This document shows, in pieces, positions 18,506 to 25,740 of a stretch of DNA of 64,000 nt. Every line of letters begins with the position of its first letter. Positions within the stretch are counted from its first letter, which is position 1. The notes below the pieces were generated by a model, which saw only the letters and a list, made by a program, of their open reading frames with translations, was not told the origin of the DNA and made no database searches. Source of the DNA: Sphingosinicella sp. BN140058. GTDB taxonomy: Bacteria > Pseudomonadota > Alphaproteobacteria > Sphingomonadales > Sphingomonadaceae. Where the stretch lies: assembly GCF_004135585.1 (NCBI RefSeq), contig NZ_CP035501.1:1289001-1353000 (forward strand). The letters run 5' to 3'. A program made the translations under genes and the position numbers.

Positions 18506-19402
18506 TCAGGCGCGCGCCATCCAGGGCAGGCGCCGCAGCGCCGCCGGCACCAGCCCGCTCGCCCGCGCCGCGCCGCCGCCCGCCGCACCACAAGCGGCGG
18601 TCCGGCCGACCGTGCGCTCGATCGCCGCAACGATTGTCTCGGCGAGCCGCGCCGGATCGGGCAGATGGATCACCCGTCCGGGCAGGATCGCCTCCCACGA
18701 GGCGCGCACCCGCTTCATGTTGCGGGCGGCGTAGCTGCCGTCGACGATGATGTGGAACACCTCGTACCCCGCGCTGGCCAGCCGCACCGCCTCGCGCCCG
18801 GAGAGACCGCGGCGCGCGTCGACGCCGAGGATACCGGCAAGCTGGTCGCGCTCTACGCCGTCCAGCACCGGCTCGTCGCCGACGGTGAACAGGAAGCCCT
18901 TGCCGCCCCTCTTCTCCGCAGCATCGTGGACCGTTTTCAGGCCGGCAAAGGCATGCGCGAGGCAATAGCTCTCGCCGTCATTGCCGCCGCCACCGCCCTC
19001 GAGCCACAATTGGCGCAATTGCTCGATGATTCGGAGGTCGGCCTCGAACTGGGTGACCTGCAGCGGCGCCCGGTCGTAAAAGGCATCGCCGATCGCCATC
19101 GCCAGGACGTGCGGATCGCTGACCGGCCGCCGGTCGAGCAGGGCCGTGAACGTCTCGTTGAGGCCGCGCACCACCAATTGCTCCGCCAGCATGCCCATCG
19201 ATCCGGTGACGTCGACCCCGATGATGATCGGAGTCGACTCCGGATTCTCGGCGCTGTCGCGGGACTCGCGAAAGGCGATGCGCGCGGGATCATAAGCGGC
19301 GTCCATGCCGCGTGCGCCGAACAATTCCGCGCGGCTGCGCCCGTGAACGGCACTGGCCGCATAGGCCTCCCAGTCGCGATTGCTCCAATTGCCGTGTCCC
19401 AT
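18506..19402 (-). CDS. von Willebrand factor type A domain protein
   Basis: 298 residues, soluble, no signal peptide. The vWA fold begins at IIIGVDVTGSMGMLAEQLV with a MIDAS-type D-x-T-G-S (Asp64). A glycine-rich loop (GGGGGNDGESYCLAH) and GKGFLFTVGDEP follow. The tail is Ala/Arg rich. ATG 19402 is preceded by GGAGACGAGAG. The gene is first in a minus-strand operon with the PurA-like gene and is divergent from the NrtR-type regulator, with a palindrome in the 93-base gap. vWA proteins of this type often assemble or present partner proteins; the partner here is unknown. Confidence 0.82.
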   Translation of the reverse strand: MGHGNWSNRDWEAYAASAVHGRSRAELFGARGMDAAYDPARIAFRESRDSAENPESTPIIIGVDVTGSMGMLAEQLVVRGLNETFTALLDRRPVSDPHVLAMAIGDAFYDRAPLQVTQFEADLRIIEQLRQLWLEGGGGGNDGESYCLAHAFAGLKTVHDAAEKRGGKGFLFTVGDEPVLDGVERDQLAGILGVDARRGLSGREAVRLASAGYEVFHIIVDGSYAARNMKRVRASWEAILPGRVIHLPDPARLAETIVAAIERTVGRTAACGAAGGGAARASGLVPAALRRLPWMARA

Positions 19403-19460
19403 CTCTCGTCTCCAGGCTTCGCCGCAGCGACCGCCGCTCCGGCTCGGAATAAGATGTACT

Positions 19461-19485
19461 TTGCATTTTAAACGTTAAGATGCAA
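19461..19485. promoter_or_regulatory. Palindromic operator, probable NrtR binding site
   Basis: A 25-base near-perfect palindrome with outer arms TTGCAT and ATGCAA and inner arms TTAA...TTAA lies between the divergent vWA and NrtR-type genes, 10 bases before the regulator start. It is A+T-rich in otherwise GC-rich DNA. Placement and symmetry suit a dimeric regulator that controls both directions, including itself. That NrtR is the binder is inference. Confidence 0.75.
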
Positions 19486-19495
19486 GTCGTATTTT

Positions 19496-20164
19496 ATGGT
19501 CGAGACATTCGAGAAGCCGATCCTCACCGTGGACGTGGTGCCGCTCACCCTCAGAGAGGGGCGCTTGTGCGTGCTGCGCGCGGCGCGAACCGCCGAGCCG
19601 TTCGCCGGCCGGCCGGCGCTGATCGGCGGCTATGTCCATGTCGACGAGGACCGCCATCTCGGCGAGACGGCGCGGCGGGTGCTCGCCGCCAAGGCGGGGC
19701 TGCGCAACCTCTACGTCGAGCAGCTTTCGACCTTCTCCGGCGCCGATCGCGATCCGCGCGGCTGGTCGGCGAGCGTCGCCTATTTCTCCATCTCCCCGGC
19801 CGAGGCGCTCGGCGACGCGCTAACGATGCCGGGCCTCGAGCTCGCCCCGGTTGAATCGGCATCGGGGATGCCGTTCGACCACGATCATATCCTCGCCGCG
19901 GCGCTCGCCCGGCTCCGCGGCAAGGGCGCCTATTCGGACCTGCCGGCGCGCTTCCTCGGACCGGAATTTACCCTCGCCGAGCTCCACCGCGTCTACGAGA
20001 TCGTGCTTGGGGAGCCGCTCAACGTCGATGGCTTCCGCCGCAAGGCGATGGAGCGCGATTTCCTCGAGGAGACCGGCGACAAGCGCCGCGAACCCGGTGC
20101 CAACCGCCCGTCCCTCCTCTACCGGCTGAAACAGGGCTATGCGGTGTTCGACCGGCGGGTGTGA
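19496..20164 (+). CDS. NrtR-type regulator (Nudix domain plus winged helix)
   Basis: 222 residues. The N-terminal half is a Nudix fold (ILTVDVVPLTLREGRLCVL, then GGYVHVDEDRHLGETARR). The C-terminal winged helix has FTLAELHRVYEIVLGEPL and FRRKAMERDFLEETG, which are diagnostic of NrtR/YrdN regulators of NAD metabolism. The Nudix box has lost the catalytic REx2EE glutamates (RRVLAAKAGL), so it should bind but not hydrolyse an ADP-ribose-like ligand. It is divergent from the vWA/PurA-like pair and has a palindrome just upstream. No NAD biosynthesis gene is adjacent, which is unusual for this family. Confidence 0.88.
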   Translation: MVETFEKPILTVDVVPLTLREGRLCVLRAARTAEPFAGRPALIGGYVHVDEDRHLGETARRVLAAKAGLRNLYVEQLSTFSGADRDPRGWSASVAYFSISPAEALGDALTMPGLELAPVESASGMPFDHDHILAAALARLRGKGAYSDLPARFLGPEFTLAELHRVYEIVLGEPLNVDGFRRKAMERDFLEETGDKRREPGANRPSLLYRLKQGYAVFDRRV

Positions 20165-20294
20165 CCATCCCTCGCCAAAGCCGGGTGACGAACCCCGCCG
20201 CCGAACGACCGCGCCGACGATTTTCCCCATCCAGCCCTTGCCGGAGGCGGCCAGGGGGTGGCCCTTCTTCTAGCCTTCCGGCCCCCGACGCTCT

Positions 20295-20513
20295 TCAGAG
20301 GCTCACCACCTGGACGAGGAGGATCGCCGCGCCGGGCTCGCCGGTGGCGAGCGCGGGCGAAATGCACAGCCACGACCCCAGCAGAAGCGGTGCCGCAGTC
20401 AACAAGGAGGCTGCGGCAAGGAGCGGGGTCAGCATCGAGCCGCCTCTTGCCGCCGGCCGCTCCGCGGTCCGCCCGCGGGGCGGTGCCGGGCGCTCGTCTT
20501 CACTGTTGCTCAC
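20295..20513 (-). CDS. Small membrane protein, unknown function
   Basis: 72 residues from GTG 20513, which has AGGAGA eight bases upstream. The first 25 residues are polar and Arg/Pro rich. Two hydrophobic segments follow (LLAAASLLTAAPLLLGSWL and GAAILLVQVVSL), so one or two membrane passes are likely. No family recognised. The ribosome-binding site and hydrophobic pattern argue for a real gene, but the GC-rich context makes chance frames common. It is divergent from the LysR gene, with an inverted repeat between them. Confidence 0.45.
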   Translation of the reverse strand: MSNSEDERPAPPRGRTAERPAARGGSMLTPLLAAASLLTAAPLLLGSWLCISPALATGEPGAAILLVQVVSL

Positions 20514-20599
20514 GCTACGTCTCCTGCCGCGTCATCCCGCGCAGCCCGGCCGTTTTCCGCTTTCGCGAACCAAGCGAAAAGCGCTAAGTTCAGCTGACT

Positions 20600-20619
20600 T
20601 CATAAGTCTTTTCTTATGA
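20600..20619. promoter_or_regulatory. Inverted repeat, candidate LysR operator
   Basis: TCATAAG, six bases, then CTTATGA: a perfect 7-base inverted repeat, A+T-rich against its surroundings. It lies 25 bases before the lysR start and between lysR and the divergent small membrane gene, as expected for LysR autoregulation. Confidence 0.55.
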
Positions 20620-20644
20620 CGAGCTGCAACCGGAAACAGGCCGC

Positions 20645-21526
20645 ATGAAGAGTCGGGAGCTCAAGGCCCTGATCGCCGTCGCCGAAGAGCTCCATTTCGG
20701 CCGGGCGGCCGAGCGGCTCGGCATGGCCCAGCCGCAATTGAGCGCGCTCATCCGGCGCATCGAAGCCGACACTCGGGTGACCCTCTTCATCCGCCGACCG
20801 CACGTCCGCCTCACCCATGGCGGCGCCGCCCTCGTCGACACCGCCCGCGAGATGCTGGCCGGCCTGGAGGCTGGGGTCCAGCGCGCCCGCGCGATCGCCG
20901 CCGGACGCGCCGGCCGGGTGAAACTGGGCTTCTCTCCGGTCGCGATGTGCAGCGACCTTCCCGAGATGCTGCGCAGCTTCGCGGAGGCGCATCCGGACGT
21001 CGAGCTCGATCTGTGCGAAGGCACGACGGCGCCGCTGCAGCGCCGGCTGGAGCAAGCCGCGCTCGACGTGATCATCACCCGCGAAGCCCCGCAGGACGAG
21101 ACGACGGCGAGCCTGCGCTTCGCCTTCGACCATATCAACCTCATCCTCCCCGCCCGCCATCCCGCCGCCGCCGCCGCGGGCTCCGTCGAGCCGGGGCGCC
21201 TTCGCGGCGAGGCGTTCACCTTGTTTCCGCGCGCTGCGGCGCCCGAATATCATGACCGGATCATGCGCTGGGCGGCCGACGCCGGGCTCCAGCCCGTACT
21301 CAGCCGCGAAACCGACAGCTGGATGGCGAGCATCGCCTTCGTCGGTGCCGGCCTGGCACTCGCCTTCGGCACCGATTTGCTCAGCCGCATCGCCGTCCCG
21401 GGCATCGTCTATCGCAATCTGGCGGCCCCGCCGCTCGACGTCAGTTTCTGGATGAGCTGGCAGCCGGGCCGCCTCTCCCCCGCGGCGCTCCGCTTCGTCG
21501 AGCACGTCCGCGCCACCCGCCCGTAA
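20645..21526 (+). CDS. LysR-family transcriptional regulator
   Basis: 293 residues, standard size. The N-terminal winged helix-turn-helix has the family pattern LKALIAVAEELHFGRAAERL followed by AQPQLSALIRRIEADT and LFIRRP. The C-terminal part is a periplasmic-binding-protein-like effector domain (VKLGFSPVAMCSDLPEML onward). It resembles the benzoate/CatM-type subgroup, which has a similar start, but the ligand is not evident. The divergent neighbour is a small membrane protein gene, so that is the natural first target. Confidence 0.92.
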   Translation: MKSRELKALIAVAEELHFGRAAERLGMAQPQLSALIRRIEADTRVTLFIRRPHVRLTHGGAALVDTAREMLAGLEAGVQRARAIAAGRAGRVKLGFSPVAMCSDLPEMLRSFAEAHPDVELDLCEGTTAPLQRRLEQAALDVIITREAPQDETTASLRFAFDHINLILPARHPAAAAAGSVEPGRLRGEAFTLFPRAAAPEYHDRIMRWAADAGLQPVLSRETDSWMASIAFVGAGLALAFGTDLLSRIAVPGIVYRNLAAPPLDVSFWMSWQPGRLSPAALRFVEHVRATRP

Positions 21527-21644
21527 CAACGTTAACCGGGCGGGCTTCGCCGACGGTGGCCGCCTGGGCATGGGGGCGCGGTACCGCGGGAAAGCCGCGT
21601 CGCCCGTCAACCCTCTGTTTACCCTCTGGCGATACGCCATTCAG

Positions 21645-22058
21645 GTGGACACGATCGATTCTCGCGACGAAGAGCTGGTGGACTGGAAGGTCCATGCCCG
21701 CACCCGTACCCAGCTCGGCCCCGCCTTCGTGCGGATCCTCGGCTATTTGCGGGAGGATGGCGACAAGTCGGTCGAAAGGATCGAGGATGCGATGCACCGC
21801 AAGGATGCCACCGGCCTCGTCCTGCCCGCCCACACGGTGAAGACGGAGGCGCGCCAATTCGGTGCCGAGCCGCTCGGCGCGCTCGCCGAGGAGATCGAGT
21901 TCGCCGCCCGCCGCGCGATCGAGGGCCATTATTTCCCCGACGACCTCGTTCCCCAGGTGGCGCGGCTGCGGCCGCTCTACGCGCGCACGATCGAGCTGCT
22001 GGAGCGCGACGCCAACCCGCTCTGCCAGCGCACGCCCGCCCGCGCCGCCGGCGCCTGA
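21645..22058 (+). CDS. Histidine phosphotransfer (Hpt) domain protein
   Basis: About 137 residues from GTG 21645. The Hpt core is LVLPAHTVKTEARQFG, with the phospho-accepting His in PAHT, followed by helical LGALAEEIEFAARRAIEG. It relays phosphate between a hybrid kinase and a response regulator. The start is uncertain: an in-frame ATG at 21570 adds 25 residues that look like translated non-coding DNA, and neither start has a strong ribosome-binding site. No partner kinase is adjacent. Confidence 0.75.
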   Translation: MDTIDSRDEELVDWKVHARTRTQLGPAFVRILGYLREDGDKSVERIEDAMHRKDATGLVLPAHTVKTEARQFGAEPLGALAEEIEFAARRAIEGHYFPDDLVPQVARLRPLYARTIELLERDANPLCQRTPARAAGA

Positions 22059-22093
22059 TCGGCCGCACCCACGGCGCCGCCACGGGGCCGCTC

Positions 22094-22830
22094 TCAAATC
22101 GCAGCGGAGACGAGGCTCGCCAGCAGATGGGCGAAGGCATGTGCGATCATCGCCGCCTCCAGCCCATTCCGCACGTACAGCAAGCCAACAGGATTCCGGG
22201 CAGCGCATTCGCCGCCAGCACCGCGACGACCACGCCCGCATGCGCATCCGGCGCGATCAGGAACAGCAGCGGCAGATGCCCCGCCGCGAACAGCCCAGCC
22301 GCGGCGATGATCGCCACTGCCGCCGCCGCCCGCGGCAGCCGCTCGGGGCGCCCGGCCACTCTCCAGCCGAGCCACGCGATCAGCGAAACCAGGCCCCAGC
22401 GGGTGATCAACTCCTCGACGATGCCGCCGTAGAGCAGCTTGGCCGCGAGCGGCAGGTCGAACGATGCGGAGGCGCCCTGCGCGCCCGCACCTGCGATCAG
22501 CCGGTCTCCGACCGTGATGCCGTAGAGCACCAGGATCGCAGCGACGGCGACGCCGACGATCAGAGCGGGAGGAAGCTGCCGGCGAAGGATGGCAAGAGCG
22601 CCCTTCGGTTGCAGCCAGGCATCGACCAGCGGCGCCCCTAATCCGATCCGCCGCGCCGTCAACTCGCCGACGAGCAACGCGATCGCGGTCAGGAGCGCGG
22701 GATTGATGATCGCGAGCAACCGCAGGGTGAAAGGTGGGATCGGCTCGGGGACCAGGCTCTCGAACGGCACCAGGAGCAGGGACGCAACGCCGATCGCCCC
22801 CGCGGCAAGCAGCACCTGCCATCGTCGCAT
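22094..22830 (-). pseudogene. CPBP-family intramembrane protease, frameshifted near its end
   Basis: From ATG 22830 the frame codes for a hydrophobic multi-pass protein with CPBP (Abi/CAAX protease-like) motifs: EELITRWG (the E-E-x3-R motif) and AAGHLPLLFL. After LAANALPGILL the frame runs into a short unrelated tail ending near 22147. The correct C-terminus, GLLYVRNGLEAAMIAHAFAH with the last motif histidines, continues in the next frame to a stop at 22094. One missing G in the run complementary to 22185-22186 explains it. It may be a real mutation or a sequencing error; with one base restored the gene would be intact (about 245 residues). Confidence 0.8.
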
Positions 22831-23053
22831 ATTCGCTCTCCATCATTATTGCCGCGCCAGCGGCCTTCGTCTCAGGGATCGGGCGTTTAAGGGATCGGGC
22901 GTGACGCGGCAGTCGGACGCAGCAGAGCCGCCGGGACGGAGATGCAAAGAATCGGCGTTGCCGCGACGAAAGACTGGCGCGGCAGGGGATCCGTGATCGC
23001 GCCCGCTGCGCTCTCGGTTGTGCCGTCGCCCGGGGGCGGCGGCACCGATCGTC

Positions 23054-23854
23054 TCAGCGGATGAAGTAGCCGGCGACGCGCCAGCCGCCCGGGTCGCGCA
23101 CCATGATCACGGTTTCCGTCGCGCCCGGCTTCCGGGCGAAGTCGGTCCGAAACAGGATCACCTCGTACGCGCCCGCCGGTGCACCCGGCAGCACATCGGT
23201 TTTGGTGACGGTCTGGAAGGTCCTTTTGGAGACCGCACCCAGCGGGCCGCGGACGCTCTCGATCGTCCGCGCCCATTGCGGCGCGGTGATCTGGGACGTG
23301 AACAGCGACGATGCGCTCCGCCAGCTGTCGTCCCACCGGCGGCCATCGACCAGCGCCAGCCATGCGCGCGCGGGCTCCAGGCTCGCCGAAGCGGATGGAG
23401 CCGTGATGGCGACCGCGGGCGCGGCGCCCGCCTGTGTCGCTGCGACGCTTCCGCCGAAGACCGATGACAGCGCGACGGCTGCGATGACGAGCGACATGAT
23501 CAGCATTCCTCCACCGAACCAGGCCAGCCGCTGCGCCCTGTGCTTGCGGCGGCCTGCAGGCTCCGCAGAGGCCATTGGATCGGCCGCTCCGGATACCCCC
23601 AAAAACTTGTCCGCCGAAGAATCGGGGGCCGCTTGTTCCCGCTCGGCCAGCAGCCGGGCCGCCTCCCGGCTGCTCGAAACCTCCAACTTGCGGCGCGCGT
23701 CGCGGAGCCGCTCGTTGATCGTGTGGACCGACAGGCCGAGATGGCTGGCGATCGACTTTGCGTCGTGCCCCGCCACCAGCAGCCGCAACGTCTCCTTCTC
23801 GCGTTCGGTGAGCGCTGCCACGCCGCTGTTCATCGTGCCGGTAATCTGCTGCAT
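23054..23854 (-). CDS. LuxR-type HTH, membrane anchor and DUF4019 domain protein
   Basis: 266 residues. An N-terminal LuxR-type helix-turn-helix (LTEREKETLRLLVAGHDAKS, then HLGLSVHTINERL) is followed by a polar linker and one membrane helix near residues 112-134 (GGGMLIMSLVIAAVALSSVF). The extracytoplasmic C-terminal domain (about 165-266) matches DUF4019 (WLALVDGRRWDDSWRSAS, VILFRTDFARKPGATETVIM). This is a one-piece membrane-anchored regulator, common in sphingomonads. The alternative ATG at 23833 would remove seven residues. Its target is unknown. Confidence 0.8.
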   Translation of the reverse strand: MQQITGTMNSGVAALTEREKETLRLLVAGHDAKSIASHLGLSVHTINERLRDARRKLEVSSSREAARLLAEREQAAPDSSADKFLGVSGAADPMASAEPAGRRKHRAQRLAWFGGGMLIMSLVIAAVALSSVFGGSVAATQAGAAPAVAITAPSASASLEPARAWLALVDGRRWDDSWRSASSLFTSQITAPQWARTIESVRGPLGAVSKRTFQTVTKTDVLPGAPAGAYEVILFRTDFARKPGATETVIMVRDPGGWRVAGYFIR

Positions 23855-24147
23855 CCAGGATAAAAGAGGATGCGACCTTTCTATCCCTCCGGCCCGGCCG
23901 ATGTCATCCCGCTGCTGCGCGAGAGGGAGCCCCCGATGCTCTTTCTCAGCCTGGCGCCACGCTCCATTGCGGACTTCGCAGAAACAGCGCCGAACGTCCG
24001 GGCTGCCTTCCCGAAGGCAATCAAGGGCAAGCCGGAGAACGAAGGTCCGCCCTCGCTTGCCTCAAGCGAAGGCAGCCACTCCGCGACCTGCACCAAGCGT
24101 TGCATCAGCGTGCGGTAATCGCGATGTCACACGAGCGCCGCCCCCGC
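23855..24147. other. Gap with a short hairpin, no supported gene
   Basis: This 293-base gap lies between two minus-strand genes. CGCTTGcctCAAGCG near 24056-24070 forms a perfect six-base stem. Short frames on both strands lack ribosome-binding sites and recognisable domains. Confidence 0.5.
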
Positions 24148-25467
24148 TCAGGCGGCGAGCTGCGCCCGCCAGCGTGCGTCGCGCGGCGAGGGGCGGCGGT
24201 GGAGGCGGCGGTCAAGCAGCGCGCGGGCTTTCGCCGCCTCGCCGCTCCGCATCAGCGCGACCAGCAACATGTCCTCCACGATCTCGCGTTGCGCGCCGCT
24301 GCCACCGATCCGCGCCACCTCCGCCATGACCGGCTCCAGGATTCGGATGCACGCCGCATGATCTTCGGCGGCGAACGCCATCGCGGCGCGTGCGATTGCG
24401 GGAACGACGGCGCCCGCCGGGAGCGCGCCGTCGGCGATCCTCCGCTCAAGCGCGGCCGCGCGGGTCTCCAGCGCCGGAGCGTCGCCCAGCGCCGCCTCGA
24501 TCAGCGCCATGTGCGGATCGACGAAGGCGTGGCCCGGTTCCGGAAAGGCGCCGGCCGCATAATCCGCAATCTCCTTCCAGCGATCCGGCGTCGGCGCATG
24601 GCCGTATGCCTGCATCCGCCAGAGCAGGGAGGCCGCGTCGCTGACGATGTTGATCGGCGCGCCCTGCGACACCGACGGGTGGACGTGGGCCTCGTAGAGC
24701 GCCAGCGCCGCGGCCGCATCGCCGCGCTCCAGCGCGGTGAGCGCGGCGTGCCAGGCGATATGGCCGTGGAGGATGCCGCTGCGGTCGTAATCGGGAAGCC
24801 AGCCGGCGATCAGCGCGTCCGCATCCTCTCCGGCGCCGCCCTCGAACATCGCATGGGCAAGGGCATGGACGCCATTGGCGTTCTGCCGGCGCAGTTCGAA
24901 CGCGCGCTCCAGCATCGCGCGCCCGCGGGCGACCTCACCATGTTCGGCGAGCGCCCAGCCGCGATAGGTGAGGAACCACCAGTCGTCGGCGTCGAACCGG
25001 CCGGCGTGCTTCTCGACGAGCGACACCCGCGCCTGATCGTGGTCCGCCATGCCGGAAAAGGCGAACAATCCGAACGCGCCGAGCGGGAGTGACAGGATCA
25101 GGATGTCGCGCGGCCAGAGATCGACATGGGCGAGCGCCGCCGCCAGCGCCTGCCGGGAACGGCCGGCGATGGCGTCCGCCAGCACCGCGACATGGCTTGC
25201 CTCCCGCTCCGTGCCGTTGCGCGCGACGATCGCTTCGGCGGCGGCGATCCGCGCCCGCGCCGCGGCCGGTTCCGATCGGATCGCATGCGCCCGTGCCCGC
25301 GCGGCCTGTGCGAGCGCGAAGTCCGGATCGGCAGCGATGGCGGCGTCGAGCATCTCCGCCGCGCCGGGCCAGGCCGCCAGCATCAGCGTCACGCCCTGGC
25401 GATAGAGATCCGCCGCCTGTTCCGAGGATGTCGAGAGCGGAAGTCCGTGCGTGTCGAGGAAAGCCAT
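24148..25467 (-). CDS. Tetratricopeptide repeat protein (TTC38-like)
   Basis: 439 residues of helical repeats. The start MAFLDTHGLPLSTSSEQAA and the strings FALAQAARARAHAI, HVDLWPRDILILSLPLG, HALAHAMFEGG and HGHIAWHAAL match the bacterial relatives of tetratricopeptide repeat protein 38. No catalytic motif, signal peptide or membrane helix is seen. ATG 25467 is preceded by TGAGGGA. The role in bacteria is not established; the family is thought to be a protein-interaction scaffold. It stands 273 bases downstream of the permease gene in the same direction; that gap holds nothing recognisable. Confidence 0.82.
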   Translation of the reverse strand: MAFLDTHGLPLSTSSEQAADLYRQGVTLMLAAWPGAAEMLDAAIAADPDFALAQAARARAHAIRSEPAAARARIAAAEAIVARNGTEREASHVAVLADAIAGRSRQALAAALAHVDLWPRDILILSLPLGAFGLFAFSGMADHDQARVSLVEKHAGRFDADDWWFLTYRGWALAEHGEVARGRAMLERAFELRRQNANGVHALAHAMFEGGAGEDADALIAGWLPDYDRSGILHGHIAWHAALTALERGDAAAALALYEAHVHPSVSQGAPINIVSDAASLLWRMQAYGHAPTPDRWKEIADYAAGAFPEPGHAFVDPHMALIEAALGDAPALETRAAALERRIADGALPAGAVVPAIARAAMAFAAEDHAACIRILEPVMAEVARIGGSGAQREIVEDMLLVALMRSGEAAKARALLDRRLHRRPSPRDARWRAQLAA

Positions 25468-25740
25468 GGTCCCTCAGGTAGGCGTCGCATCCGGCGATCG
25501 CCAGACGTCCACCGGCTCCGCCTGGCGCGTTTACGCGCCGCCGCCGGGTGATTGCGTCCGGTGGGGACAGGCGACGTGAAAGGAAAGCGCGCCGGACGAA
25601 CCGGCAGCCCGGCGCCACAACTCCACTGCCGCACCTCCTTCGCGATCGTCGCGTGCCTCGCGCCTTCGGGGACTGGCTCCCAGGGGCGCGCCACGGCTCT
25701 CAATGCCGCGAGGGACCTCGCCATCGTGACAACCCGCCTC

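Noticed and set aside
20161..20619. Plus-strand frame of about 150 codons between nrtR and lysR
   Set aside because: No ribosome-binding site and an Arg/Pro/Ser-rich shadow composition; the minus-strand small membrane gene is the better candidate.
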